Shown here: piece by piece, positions 26,218-39,616 of the stretch
How positions within the stretch are numbered: position 1 is the first letter of the stretch
How the letters are laid out: each line of letters opens with the position of its first letter
The notes under the pieces: model-generated
Databases searched by the model: none
What the model was told of the DNA's origin: nothing
The model's input: only the letters and a program-made list of their open reading frames with translations
Assembly: GCA_023055505.1 (NCBI GenBank)
Contig: JALIRH010000007.1
Span: 12,031,773-12,095,772, forward strand
Origin: Callipepla californica brunnescens
Lineage: Eukaryota > Chordata > Aves > Galliformes > Odontophoridae
Direction: 5' to 3'
Length of the DNA: 64,000 nt
Translations under genes and position numbers: made by a program

Positions 26218-27414
26218 TTATATTTTCCCTCTGCTTTCTAATCATCAGAAAAAGTGCTAATTTAATTATTTAAATTGAGTTTCCAATTGTATGGTGCTAC
26301 CACAGTTTGCATTTTTAATTTCCTCATTGTCACTAAGGATCACAGTGATGCTAGGAGTTAACTATTTGGCCGTGTGGTCATCCTTCACATTTGCTGTTGC
26401 AAAGACTGAAGTAATACTACTACCTTTCTGAAGTAAGTACAGTTTTCATATGGAACATCCTTTCTCCTAAAATGAATTACAATTTTTGAACGAAATAAAA
26501 TAAAATAAAATCAGTGTTGACATCATCTAATTTAGGCTTATAAACTCTACAGCTGTAAGTCTTTACCTTACCTAACACAGATAAATAGGATGTGTCACCT
26601 ATCACTTTATGACTCATCCTGTATAATTCTTTAAATGAGAATCTCAAAGGCTATTTGGGATGGAACGTATTTTACATAAAGCATAGCTGAATTTGTCCCA
26701 TCCCTTCTGGAACATACATAATCCCTAAAATACACTTTTCAGTTGCCATAAATGATGAATACCTTAGCTTACATTTATCTTAAAATTCACCTCCTTCAAT
26801 TTCTTTTAATTTTTTTCTGTTGTGGTTGAAATCTGTTTGCAGATGTCTTTAATCACTGCTATTAAAAAAAAAAAAAAAGATTTTCCATATTATCTGTTAG
26901 GATTTCCTGAGGCATGAAGATGGACTTTAAATAACAGCCATGTGATGGACAAGATCTTATCTTGGGTGAGGATTACACCAATATGTATTTTAATATAGTT
27001 ATTCATAACTTACCAGAAGTGAAAATTCTCCTGTGGTAAAGATAAAATCTTTCAGCTATTTAAAACATGTGAGTCACACTGCAGCTCTTCTACATCATCT
27101 AGCCAAACACACTTGCTCATAGCTGGGAATCCACTGTGTAGGGGTACTTTTCTTACCATGAAGATTGTTGGTCATGTGGTCATCAGCTGGAACATGCATA
27201 GCCTGTTAGGTTGTAAAAGAGCAGCAAGACCAATTACAAATCCTAAAAGGAACATGCATCTCAGTGAAGAGGAAAGTCTGTGTTAAGCACTAGCTAACCA
27301 ACAGATCTTGAGCAAAGAAAACCTGCCCTGACTACGTGGTTTTGAGATTTGCCCCAGGACTGTTAACTGGTGTAAGAAGTCAGAAGTGTCCTATGAGCTT
27401 CTATGTTCAGTCAT

Positions 27415-27954
27415 TCAGAAAGTTTCACCTGCACATAATGTTGTGTCCTGTAAGTTTACTGAGCAATACACCAAAAATGGGAGTCTATGAGACGTAGGTG
27501 GAGACAAGCTGGGACACATCAGGGAAAATCTGAGAATGAGATGACAAATCTCAGCACAGACAAGAGATATAAATGAGCAGTGCTGTTTAGGGAGTCTGTG
27601 CAGTATCCACAGAAAGAGCAGTTTGAGGTATGCTGGAAAGCAGAACAGCTTTTGTTCATGGGCTGAGAGCTGCACACAGAGCCCAGTGGACATGCTGGGG
27701 TGAGCCAGGCTGAAAAGTGGGACTGCTTCACCTGGATCCTGCGATTCAGCTGAACAAGGCATGGTGTCTATAAATGGGGCATGGGTGATTTCCCTAGTAA
27801 AAACTGGTTTTGCTGGCCTGCGGTTCAGTTTAAAAATGAGACCTGTGTCAAGAACATAAGATGTTTTGAGGAACAGGAAAAAGCCATCTGGCCTCATATG
27901 CATGCTTTTTTTTTTTTTGTATATTTTAAACCTACTTCCCTGCTTTTTCACCAT
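27415..27954 (-). other. Longest open frame in the window (179 codons), unrecognised
   Basis: A minus-strand ORF of 179 codons starting with ATG and a basic, lysine-rich N-terminus that is partly encoded by a T-rich tract at 27906-27920. It has no recognisable domain. Residues are scattered in a chance-like way, with many cysteines, serines and histidines. No splice or promoter signals convince, and shorter frames overlap it on both strands. I list it only because of its length; the most likely explanation is a chance ORF. Confidence 0.1.
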
Positions 27955-30900
27955 GCTTCTTAATCCTTTCCACCTCTACAAAAATAAAAAGAGAGAGAAA
28001 AGGCGAAAAAAGCTGCAGAAGTGTCTCCCCAACTCGTTTCTGTGCTCTGCTGCCATCACGTTTTTTGCTAACTTATTCTACATAGTTATTATTCAATACA
28101 TAAAATAGTCATGCCTGACTTCATACTTTCCACTTTATTTGAAATCATTTGTCATTTTTGCTCAAGGTCTAATCAGTTTTGAAACCATACATCAATTTTA
28201 CTCATATATGCATTGCATATAAAATATGTATACAAATTCATACATATATAAATGTGATAACATTTCCTGTTAGCCAGGCTTGTGTTTAAAAACTGATGAT
28301 AAATGTAACAGTTTTAACTTTTCATTGCTGGTGTGTTAGCAAAACCAACTGCTTTCTTCATTTTGGGAGCTATGTGGGAAAATCGTTACTGTTATTAACA
28401 GAATACAGAGTACCAATATTTGATACAAGCATGGTGTGCAAACAATATACAGATGATTAATCATGAAAGAGAAACACAGAAGGGCATGTGAGGGACTGGT
28501 GTGGGGAAAAAAAAGACAAATCTAAGTATGGCAAATGTCATGTTTCAAGGCAAGGTTTTGATTTTGAATTTGCAATAGCAGAATAATGAATGCAACTGAC
28601 TTTAGTATGTTACTCAGAAAATGTCTAAACTAGTACTATGTAGAAAATTATACTTACAATTTGGGTAAGAAAAAAAGAATGAAAGTAGCAACTATGTACT
28701 TTCTTTACTGACTTTTTTAGGTTTTGCTCCTGCTTGTTACTTCTCTCAGAGGAAAAACAAAACAAACAAAAAAAAAACTATTTCATTCTCTCCAAACTTG
28801 GAAGTAAAAATTTTCCAAACATTTTGATTCAAGGCATGATTCTGTTTTGAAATCAGTTACTTTTGTTTAGTTGTATTCCAGGGGAAAAAAGACTTAGGAC
28901 TTCTTGTTGTGCTGAACTGAGCAGAATACCGGCCTAGAGGGTTCTGGTGACAGCACTTCTCGACAGCCCTGCCAGCAGCAGGCTTACAGGAGGATTCTTG
29001 CTCTGTAAATTACTGCGGTTTGACAGTCCTCATGGATTTGTGAAACCAGAGACAGCCATTGGCAAACCAGGCATGGGCACAAATGGCTCTAAGAGAGACT
29101 TTCTGGACATCAGCCACTTTGCTGATGGATGAAAATTATTGTCAATGTTTGCAAGTTCCCTACCCTCATCAGCTCCAGTGTGTATCTAGGAGGAGTTTTG
29201 CCAATGACCTGCACTGAAATTCTTTGGACAGCTTTATATTCAGCTTGTACCAGTTGATGAGGTGAATGCATTGGAATGTTATACCTAGTGATTTATGAAG
29301 AAAATGAGTCTGTAATCTTTCCTCTAGGTTAGAGCCACCTGGCAACTGTGAAGTGGTGATCTGCCCAGAACAGAGTCAGGAATGCTTACCCACTGGAGGC
29401 ATTTCAGCCCTACAAAAAAACGAGCGGGTCAGGAGTATGCTTCATCTTTTTGAAGTAGAATCATTGCATTTGTGTGTGTGGTAGATTCTTTATGTCTCGA
29501 TATTTAAACTGACCCTTCGGATCATGATTTCCTGCTTTCTTTTTTAAATTTATCTAGGTTTTGTTTGCTTGTGTATCTTTGTGTACGTATAAGGAGATTT
29601 GAACGCATAAGAAAATTTAACCATTTGGATCAAAGTGACCATGTGCCAACTGGCCTCTGAAGCTGGGCAATTGCATTCACTAAGGTAGATGTAATCAACA
29701 AATATGTTGCAACCCTTAATTATATGTGCTCTGTCACCAAGGCTCTCTCTTCAAAACAAAAGGAGTGTTAGTGAAGAAAAATGATCAAAGAACTCCTAGA
29801 GCTGTACAGCAGGACATGCCAAGGAGAAGAGTAAGAGCTGGGCTAGATCTCTAAGTATAATGAGATGCATGTTTTCTCTTGGGATTTTCAGTGATGATCC
29901 CACTTGCTGAGATAGCCCCGTAGGAAAGTTCTTTTTCTGCAAAGGGTCATGCTGATGCTGAGTAATTTCAAGCACAAATTTGACTTGAAATAGTAGATGA
30001 ACTAGGAAGAAGACTGAGAATTGAGTTTAGTAAGTTAGTCCTTAATTCACAGTCATTTATACAGAATTCAGGAGTTTGGGTTGAACTACAGATAGAGCAA
30101 GTTTTATTCTGTAAGCTGGCAATTAAAAAAAAAAATAAATCACTAAATACTGAGAAAAGTCATGTTTTAGTCCCTCCTCAAGTACAGCAATGCAAGGGGT
30201 CAGGAGAACTGTCACACTGGAAAAACCTTGTTGATCCTCAAGCTTTTTATTTTATTTTTTTTCAAATGAAGTAATTTGTTACCTAAACTAGATAACGCAG
30301 TGTCTTAGCCTAAATGTAAGCTGAGCAGTACAATAGAGCATGTCAAGAGCTTCTCTGGAGCTCCTATGAAGACGGGGCTGAAGAGGAGGAGAACTCCTTT
30401 ACCTGTTTCGTCCCATGGTGTTTTTCAAGTGTAGACCGTGGGGAAAGGAGGAGGTGCCTTAAGCTCATGCCTGGGGTTTTGTTCAACACTGAAATAATCT
30501 CAGACACATTTGGACTGAGGAGCTGGGAAGAGATCATAGCTCCTACTGTTCAGAGCTGAAGAACTCCTAAGAAAGAGCTTATTATGTTGAACCTAATTCT
30601 TGTTTCATAAGTCACAGCATAGCATAGCATTCCTATGCTTGTCCTTTGAGATGGGTGCATTTTAAAGTAGAGGCCATTTTTAGGCCTATTATTTTGCCCG
30701 TATAAGATGTCTGTAGGGATGATAGCGTTCATTTATAATGTTAGACCTTCCTGCAGCACTGAGTTAGCTCACGCTGATACCTTTCTCTTTAGCTCTCTGA
30801 GTATTTCCAGCTGGTGACACCAAATAGCTTCCATTTCCTCATGTGGAACACTCACCAGTTGTTTTATCCCCTCCTCCTTCCCTTTTTATTTTTGCTGCTG

Positions 30901-32173
30901 GAAGGATGTGGGTGATGATTTATAGAACATGTCCAATTGGCTCTGTTTGTCTGTGCTGGCCTGCTTCATGCACACTGAGGTCAGTGCTGTATTTGTAGGT
31001 AACCATCCAAGGAAAACACCTCACAGCAGGCAAAAATGCTAACTAAGTAAAACAAACTCAGGAATGTGATCATCTGTTTAGTAAAGTTTTCAGCAGTCTT
31101 TTCCATTACACCGAGTTTTCAGTCCAGTTCTACAAGCTCAGAAGTGAACACAGAACTGAAATACATCTTCAGATATGTAGGAGATGTACCTGAACAGAGG
31201 AGACTTGATTTGTCAAAGGCTGGTTTGGAGAACAGGGGAAACTCATTTTAAAAGTCTGCAATGTCCATGGGAGGAAAACAAGAAGAAAAAGATACTCATT
31301 AAAATTCATGGGCTTTATAAGCACTTAAAAAGCAAAATATAATCACAGAACAAAATCTTCTCCCGTTGCCCCATTGTTAACTGCCTTGTGGGCCCCATTA
31401 CTTATGTCTGATGTGATCTCCAAAGAGAAATTCTACTGACATCAAGGAGGAGTTCAATCTCATCCACCAAGCCACAGCTGACCTCTGCCTCACGTTTCCT
31501 GCAGCTGTAAGGTCCGAAGCATCTTTCATCATGATGCAGTGCATAGCGATGGTGAGAATCCCACTTCTGCTTGAGGCCAGGGTGTGACCCCAACCCCTGT
31601 GCTGCAAGAGTGCAGGGACAGGTGCTGTGGAGATGGGGAAGGACAAGGTTGAAAGGAATGAACCCTGGTCATCCTGGTCACAGCTTCCTTGGCACAGGTG
31701 GAGGAGCATGCTGTGTTTTTTCTAATGAGTGGTTTCACTGAGTGAGTAGAAGAATGTATAGGTGGATAATTATCTGGACCTATGTGATGCACAAGATCTC
31801 CACGGTTGGCAAACTGCTGCTGAACATCCACAAAACAGAGTTTCTGTCCCGTGCAACAGAAAGCCAAAAAGGAGAGGTAAACTGTAACAGATCCATACCC
31901 TTCTGATATGGGGTGGCACATGCTGTCCTCTGTGGAAATGCCCCCTCCTGTTTCTGCTCTCAGAACAGTGAGCTGCGCTGTGCCCACTTGACAGTGCATG
32001 CGCAGCTCTTGTATTTGTGTTTAGGGTAATAGGCTCGTAGCTGATTTCAGCTCCTAAAGGATAAAAGGACAGCAAATTTCTTGCACGTGGTTCATGGTCT
32101 GGGTAAATGTTTTTTCTTGAGCACCTCTGATACCCAGCTAAGGATTTGTCTTTGCAGATGCAGAGAACATGTC

Positions 32174-32198
32174 TTTTTTTTGGGGGGGGGGGGGGGGG
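32174..32198 (+). repeat. T8-G17 homopolymer junction
   Basis: Eight T are followed directly by seventeen G on the plus strand, then AACTGCAGCTGC. Such a G-run is rare in this AT-rich context, can fold into a G-quadruplex, and is prone to slippage. Its exact length in the assembly should be treated with care. Confidence 0.9.
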
Positions 32199-35100
32199 AA
32201 CTGCAGCTGCATCTATTCCTCACTGTCACCTCCACCCTCAACTCTGATTTTATACTCAGTGCTGAGAAGGGAAAGGAAAACACACCCTCCCAGCTTTATA
32301 AAAGCTCTAGCGTTCCTTACGTGATGACAGGTTTTGACAGATGAATCCATACCAAACAGACCATGTCCCATCACCCTCAGTTCAGAGGCCCTTGGCCATG
32401 ACAGTCTAATCCTTAACATCCTTAAGCATGGCAAGCTCCCTTCTATTTCAGACACAAAACTGCTTCAGGTAACTCAGAAGAACTTGATCTGATTTGTTAA
32501 CAGAATGCTTATTTTATATGGATATTCAGGGAAAATTAATCCTCTAGGTCCAGCTCTGCAGCTACGTCAACATTATTTAGGTCTTGGCATCACAGAGGTG
32601 AGATAATTTGGCACAAGCCAAACGAGGGACCTTTCCTTTAAAGGAAACTGCAGACCCACAAGATAATAGGAGGAGAAGTGGGAAATTAGTAGCTGCTGCC
32701 AAAGCTTCCATGTTTTTCTGCATGTGGTAGCAGTTATAAAAAGGAGTCTTATTACCTCTAAATGCATCTGTGTCTCTGAAGCAGGGGGCTGCATCCTCCT
32801 TTCAGGCTTTTCATGCCATCGGTTTCTAAGTAGGTGGTGGGCATCTGCTGATGCACACATGGCTTTATAGAAATGTTTCCATAATCCAATCAGTTCTTCT
32901 TAAACTTCATTATTTTTGGCCACAGAACTGTAGGTGCTATTGTGCTCCATGAGCCAAGTCTGTTACCACTAGATAAGAAAGACGTGGATAAAATTTGCAT
33001 TTTCACATGTGCAAATGAGCTGTCCCCAGCTTCCCCTCCCCCTTGCTTTCTAATGCTTTGCTTTTTCAAGCCCTTTTTTTTTTTCCTGAAATACTTGCCA
33101 GGTGGTTAAAAAGCTTGTTTTTCTCTGTAAACACTACGAAATAAAGCACAATGCACTGCTTTATTAGTGATGATATATTAGTTTCTATGCATTTATAAAA
33201 ATAGTTATGAGGCCAGAAAAAGCACCTACATGCTAGTGATTTTCTCCAGGTTTATTGCATATATTATACTTCTACTTAAGCAAGCTTCTATCTGTGCTGA
33301 GCAGTGAGAGTGCCTGTAGGACAGAGCCCCTCCTTCTTTTGCACACATGCACGTACATATGAAACCAAAAACCTGCTTTTCATTAGCATAGCCAGCACAA
33401 TGGAGGCAAGAGGGGAAGCAAGGGGAGAATTTGAGATTTATGGTGTCAGACATCTCATGTGAATGAGTGTTCATGCCTTAATGTAAGTAGTTGCAGATAG
33501 GAGATAAGCCTAGCACTGAAAAGCAAAGCTGCTGATCCATATTGTGAATATACACACTTAGACTGAATTCTTTCTTGGTAGCTTCTTATTTCTACCTGAT
33601 TTATTACTTAGGACACAAATCCCAGAGCATGCTGAATCATTCATTTGCACTGCACATACGGTTGTGTACACACTAAGCACACGTGTGCAAGGTACAACTG
33701 TGTTGTGGATGAGGCGAGCTGTGTCAGCATAATGGCTGCAGTGAGGGGCTCCAGGCTAATGCACAACACATACAGAGAGCCCTGCACACATCCTACTCTG
33801 TTTACAAAAGCTGTGTGTGATAATTTGCCTTCATACCAATAAAAGGCATTTTATGAACAGTATTTTTCCTCTCAGTTTTACTTCAGTTTTAGACATTAAC
33901 TAATAAGAGCACGCACTTAAAGGAGGATATATATATATTTTACTATTAAAAAATTGAATATCAATAACACTTTTTTTTATTTTTTTTTCATATTCAGCTG
34001 CAGAGCCTTTTAGAAAATCTCTGATTTCTTGCTGAGAAATTGAACCAAGGTACAGTTCCATCATCCAAGTGCAGCATGAGGAGTCACTAATTCTTGAGAT
34101 TTTTTTTCTTGTGCTGAATTTCCCTGGAACTGTGACCAGGTTGTTTCTCCTTTTTGTTCATAAATACTCTTCACAATACAGTGAATTATATCCTCATGTT
34201 CCCAACATCCATGCTTCATACGTATTAAGGAATCAGATCCAGGTTGCATGCAAATGGGTCCAAGCTGATGAAATTCAATGCAGTTCATTCAGAATCCAGT
34301 GGCATATCCATCATACTTGAGTTTTCCCACAATATTGGCAGAGCAACTCTGAAGATATATATTGTTAAATACGATTCTTAAATGAAGGTCAGCCAATGCC
34401 CATTGTTTCTGAATTAAATTAATCACATAGGTAAATATACTGGCTACATTAGTTACACTAGCAGTTAATTTAGTTAATCACTTTCATCAAATGAAAGTTA
34501 TTGTTCGTATTTCAAAGCTGAATAGCAATTTGGAGAAGAGGGAGACTTCATGTGTGTTTTTCCCCCCTGCAAGTCAGTATTAATTAGCTGGACTGCTGAG
34601 AACTAATATCTATGTTAAGAATTGCCTACTGGAGTCTTCCAAAGTTTTGCCACTGAGATATTCCCCCAATGAGACTCCCATCCCACGTGGCACTCAGCCA
34701 GACCCTTCACAGAGGAGCATGAAGTGAGAACTTGTCTGTGAGGTGAACAAAAACGATGGTTTCGGCATATTAATAGACATTTGAAACATTTTAAGAAAAT
34801 AGCAAATTCAGCCAGAACAATGTGGTTTTGATTGTCCCCTATGAGTCAGGCTCTCCAAATGGTTCCAGCTGGCCACAGCCCTGCTGGCAGCCTCGCAGGA
34901 GTGGAAGTGTCAGCTGTGGGGAATGTGGGAGCTCCGCTCCGCTTCTTCCCTGGCTGCAGTTGGTGGAGCTTCCAAACCTCCACACGCTGCAGCAAACAGC
35001 TCTTTCCCTGGAACTTTTCTGCTGTTTAGGAAACCCCGAAAGGACCTTCAAGATAAAATACTGTGAGCATGCATTAAGGAATGAGTCTGTCACCTCTGCT

Positions 35101-36731
35101 TGGGCAGTTGGGTGCCACTTTACACATCTGTGAGCTGACACCAAGTGTCACAGCAGCAGGCAGAGACTGAGAATGTCCTGACACTGACCCAGGGATTGGA
35201 GCATTGCCTCAGCACTGGGAGATGTATGCCCAACATTTGCTAAGAGCTGATTGACGAGTTTAACTTGAATTTAGTATCCTGAAGCTAATACTGGGAAAGA
35301 AGTTCTTTGCTTTCTCTTTAGTTTTATGTTTGTGGACACCATTTCTTCTGCTTTTTGTTAGAAACTTGTTCCTTTCTATTTTAGGTGATCTGAAACATTT
35401 TCTTGAATGCAAGTTTAGGGGGAGGGGTAACTTAAGAGAACAGTTGGTTTGATGCCTTTTTTTTTTTTATTATTATTCAACAGCCACAGTGAAAAATCAA
35501 TTCTTTACACAGCAGAGAAGGTTAGTGACCCTGACATAGATACAGGGCTGGAGCAGAACCAATGCAGAATATGATGCAATCTGGTGTTAGTCTACATTAT
35601 TTAGCAAGCACCTCCTGAATCTGTAACACAGAAACAGAAAAAGTACACCATCCAGGTTCTCTCTTTTTTTCACGATTGATCTTTGAATGAAAAACACTGT
35701 AAAATTGTAATACATTATTACTGCTATTATAATATTTATGTACCACTATCATGTTAATGTATTTTACCTTGCCTTATCTGCTCAGCTTCTCTCTGTAAGT
35801 ACTAACACTCTTTCTGTAAGAACTAACACTACAAGCCTGGCAATCAGACTAGCAATAAGAAGAGATTACTGTGAACATGGAAAAAAAAAGATAATGTTCT
35901 CTTTCTGGTCCTTTTTACGTTTTTATTATAACTCATATATAGCTATAAAAGAAGGATATTCAGAAGATCTGGAACAAAGAGAGAAGGGAAAAAGAATGCC
36001 AAGAAGGAATTCACCAGATAGTGATATCTTGTGGTTTTGCAATATATGCATTTTATCATTGATGTAAGTTAAATGAAAGCTGACCACAAGAAAATATCTT
36101 GGCTACTTGAATTCTTATATGGTGAAAAAAAAGCAAAATCTGATTTATTTATGAAAACCTGAGACATCTGAAAGATAGAGCCATCTTGAAACCTTTTCAT
36201 TTTTTCTATTTAGTGAAGACACCCTTTTATAGTTCAAGATAATTCTCCATTTTTATATAGTTATACAAATCAAGATAAGAACGTTATGACAGAGGTGAAT
36301 AATCCCTCAGATAGTTCTTCTTAAAAAGTTGTCCTTTTCCATTTCAGAATAATGTTGAGAAAGCCTCTTAACCCTCAGACATGGCGAGGATCAAACAGCA
36401 GATGGCATTTTCTGTAGACAAATTTCTAAACTTCTTTTAATGGTCAGCTTTACCTCCAAAAACCAGCATAGATTCTATTTAGCATCATATCACAGGCATC
36501 TCTTAGATGTTCTCAAGTCTTTTACTACTTTTGGTGGTTCTGCTACACAAATGTACAAATGGGCTGTCCATCCAGTGGTAGATCTGGATAGCATAGCCTA
36601 TTCTTGACTATGTTTAGTCCTTGGAAGGTAGTTTTACATTATTTTAGCTGTCACTAAACAAAGAAAAAGCTAGTTCCCCTGACATACACACTCAGCATAA
36701 GATTACATGTTATATGAATCTTCCAAAAAAC

Positions 36732-36837
36732 AGAAGAGGAGAGGGAGAGGGAGAGGGAGAGGGAGAGGGATAAGGAGAGGGAGAGGGAGGAGGAGGAGGA
36801 GAGGGAGAGGGAGAAGGAGGAGGAGAGGGAGAGAAAA
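36732..36837. repeat. (GGGAGA)n-type polypurine tract
   Basis: About 105 bases of almost pure purine on the plus strand. It is built from GGGAGA hexamers with GGA triplet interruptions; the only pyrimidine breaks are single bases such as the T near 36771. It directly joins CR1 copy 5 where that element's 3' end should be. Long mirror-like purine tracts can form triplex (H-DNA) structures. The serine/leucine-rich minus-strand frames through it are translation artefacts of the repeat. Confidence 0.93.
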
Positions 36838-37680
36838 GTTCCAACCCCCCTGCTGCAGGTTAGGGTAGTCAAACCCTAATTCAGGCTGCTTGGAGCCCAT
36901 GTAAACTGGCCTTGAATGTCTCCAGGGGTGGGGCATTCACAGCCTGTTCCATCTTCTCAATGAGAAACTTCCCCATGACATCTAATCTAAACCTCCTCTC
37001 CTTTAGTTTAAAACCATTCTCCCTAGTTCTAATGCTGTCTATCCATGTAAAAAGTTGTTTTCCCTCCTTCTTGTAATCTTTTTTTTTTAATTTTGGAAGG
37101 CCATGATGAGATGCCCCTGGAACTTTGCCTTCTCCAAACCGAACAAGTTCTACTCCCTCAGCCAGTCTTCGTAGGAGAGCTGTTCAAGTTCTCTGATCAT
37201 CTTCCATCTCCCTCCTCTGGACGCTCTTCAACATCTTCACATCCTTCTTATGTTGGGGACCCTTTATCTGGATACAGTGCTCTAGATGGGACCTCCCTAC
37301 TGAGGACCTCACTTGTCCCTCACAAGAGGGACAACCACGTCCATCTGCTGGTCACTCCTCTTGACGCAGCTCAGGATACTAATGGCCTTCTGGGCTGCAA
37401 GAGCGCACTGCTGGCTCATGTCCAGCTTTTTGTCCATCAGGACCTCTATCCATGTCCTTCACTGCAGGGCTGCTCTCAGTGAGTTATTCTCCCAAACTGT
37501 ACATGTCTGGGATTGTACTGACTAAAATTCAGCACCTTACTCTTGGCCTTGTTTACCCTCCTTGAGTCCAACCGTCTGATTATTGCAGATCAACTGTCCA
37601 ATTATTCCTGATCTTGTCCAAAAGCTGCTTAAACACTGGCAGAGGTGTTCAACCAATTGAATGGTATCAGTCACCCCTCA
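36838..37680 (-). mobile_element. CR1 LINE, minus strand, 3' terminus missing (copy 5)
   Basis: On the plus strand it starts at GTTCCAACCCCCCTGC, about 60 bases inside the CR1 3' region, and so lacks the octamer repeat. It then shows the usual 3' region, the reverse complement of the RT C-terminal end (CTGATCATCTTCC, CTCCTCTGGACGCTC), the segment around CTGCTGGCTCATGTCCAGC and, near the right edge, CTTGGCCTTGTTTACCCTCC. It is about 840 bp long, the second longest copy here. The coding part is broken by stops in all minus-strand frames. The left edge is replaced by the purine tract; the right edge abuts copy 6. Confidence 0.92.
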
Positions 37681-37682
37681 GG

Positions 37683-38020
37683 GAATCATAGAATCATAGA
37701 ATGTCTTAGGTTGTAGGGAGCCTTAAATATCATCTAATTCCAAACCTTCTGTCTTGGGCAGGGTAGCCATCCATGAGATCAGGCTGCCCAGGGCCCTATC
37801 CAACCTAGCCTTGAATGCCTTCAGGGCAGCCTGTTCCAGTGTTTGACCACCCTCACAGAAAATAAATGTTTCCTGATAGACAGTGTGAATCTCCCTTGGT
37901 GCAGCTCTGTTTTGTTCCCATTCTGCCATCAGTTCCCAGGAGCAGAGCTTGACACCTCCCTCTGCTTCCCCTCCTCAGGGAGCTGCAGGGAGCAGTGAGA
38001 TCACCTCTCAGCTTTCTTGT
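37683..38020 (-). mobile_element. CR1 LINE 3' fragment, minus strand (copy 6)
   Basis: It begins with two reverse-complement 3' units (GAATCATAGAATCATAGAATG) and continues through CAGGCTGCCCAGGGCCC and the C-terminal ORF region, fading out near 38020. Its 3' end lies within a few bases of the right, 5'-truncated end of copy 5, in the same orientation. Its internal sequence (for instance CCTCAGGGAGCTGCAGGGAG) differs from that of copies 2, 3 and 5, so it is a different CR1 subfamily rather than a tandem duplication. Confidence 0.9.
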
Positions 38021-39400
38021 GTTACATACCAGGCCCAATCACAATGCTATAAGTAATCTTATACTATATAAGCAAGGAAAGTTTTGCTTTCTTTATATTG
38101 TAATGTTGGAGACATCTAGTAGGCACCAAAAAATATGCATCTGTTAAAGTTATCTTATTGATGCTTACTATTCTTACGTTGTTAGTGGAGTTCTGTTGCA
38201 CATCTCTGAAGATTTTTAATCTGCCAAAATTTAATCAAAGTGAAACAAATATGATCTATTTTAATTTTTATTTTTCCAGAGACCGTTAAGGACCTCTTCC
38301 TACTGGTAATACAAGACATTAAAGTGATTACTTTAGAAGAATTGCTTCACTCAAGACATAAACCATATTTTAGGCAGGGTGACTAAGCATATGATTTCAG
38401 AGTCATATTTAAGCTTGAACTATAGATCAATGTAACTAGTACAGAACACTATCTCTAAATTTTAAAAAGTGATCTTTCAACACGATTTGGTTATTCTGAA
38501 CACAGATTCCCACTTTGAAAAATGAAGCGCTGGCATTTGTGATGTGATATAGTTCTGTTAGCTGTAACTGCAAATTAGAAAAGGATATTCAGGTTTCAGT
38601 TTATTAATATGATGGTGCAGATAATGAGTTCTACCAGATTAGTACTAGCTCCCTATGTTTAGCTGCTGAACTACGAGAAATATCTCTTGATTTCCATCAA
38701 AATACTCAAACAGTTATGATATTTATATATGATGACTACACTAATGTGGAAGTAAGGCAGAATGTGTGAGGAGATCAGCCTCCTGTTTCCTTACTATACA
38801 TGTATTTTTCCCAAATATGAATATACTACTGGCAATTAGGAAAAAGAAGAGTAACAGGGGTTCAGATCACTACTCCAGGCATCGGGATATTGCTGAGGAT
38901 GGAGCTGAACTCTGTGGGAGGCCATCATGAAACCACACGTGCCATGTCAGCAGGATTAAAGGCATCATGGCCAGCATAGGTGTTCTCACACCACCTACGT
39001 CAGTGCTGGCAGGGAGATTGTGTGGGTTGTCTCTAAATAACCACTCTGAAATTCCCAACCCCCAGGCACTCTGTACTGCAGCCAATGCTGGCATTCACTA
39101 AACCCTTGTGTAGGTCAGTGAGTTCATGGCCAAGCTGTTCATCTTCTTACTTTGAATGTGACGACAGCACAGGCATTATAGGAAGTGGAGGTGAAAGCAG
39201 GCAGTGGATGGTTTTCCCCACTCCCTGTAGTGATAAACTGTGGTCCAGCAGACCAACTGGTGTCCAGCTTGGATGTTATCCTGAGGTGGGCGGCTATCTG
39301 CCTGGGGACTGCAATGAATTCCCGCAGACATGCATGCTGCCAGTGAAAACCAATGCCAGAGGCTGTCATGAAGTCATTGCTTGTACTGGCTCACCACTCA
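38021..39400. other. Non-coding stretch, no gene recognised
   Basis: AT-rich up to about 38870, then more balanced in G+C. Overlapping open frames of 74-108 codons occur on both strands between 38870 and 39411. Several look less like noise than elsewhere, but no family is recognisable and no single frame is continuous. This part may belong with the broken frames just to the right. Confidence 0.5.
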
Positions 39401-39616
39401 GGACAATTTGAGCTCACCAATGGGCACTTGTAATATGCACCAAAACAGAAGAGACGCAGGATGAATGGAGGTGGTCTGTGGGAACTCAATTCTGTCTTCA
39501 GAGTGCAGCTCAGAGGATGACAGTGATGCTGGTTTGTACCAGTGGAGCCAGATACTGCTAAGTAACCTCTTCTAACCCTTTAAGGTTGTACAGACATCTG
39601 CTTCCTTTTCTGAGTA

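Larger units (their letters stand above)
26218..36731. other. Non-coding stretch, no gene recognised
   Basis: About 10.5 kb without a recognisable gene or interspersed repeat. It contains an (AAAAT)n patch near 26495-26510, an A-run at 26864-26878 and a poly-G run at 32182. The stretch 31400-32080 is richer in G+C and has overlapping minus-strand frames of 101, 103 and 156 codons in different frames. I recognise none of them, and their mutual overlap argues for chance. Confidence 0.6.

Noticed and set aside
27415..27954. 179-codon minus-strand ORF as a protein-coding gene
   Set aside because: No domain, no plausible codon pattern, a T-rich tract encodes its lysine-rich start, and other frames overlap it on both strands. 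It is listed only as an unrecognised ORF.
31398..32075. Cluster of 101-156-codon minus-strand ORFs as an exon
   Set aside because: The frames overlap one another in different phases, with no homology and no consistent splice context. Local G+C richness alone lengthens open frames.
36654..36936. Serine/leucine-rich 72-77-codon minus-strand frames
   Set aside because: They are direct translations of the GGGAGA-type purine tract in two frames.
37093..37482. 129-codon plus-strand ORF
   Set aside because: It lies entirely within CR1 copy 5 on the strand opposite to the element's coding direction, so it is an antisense shadow.
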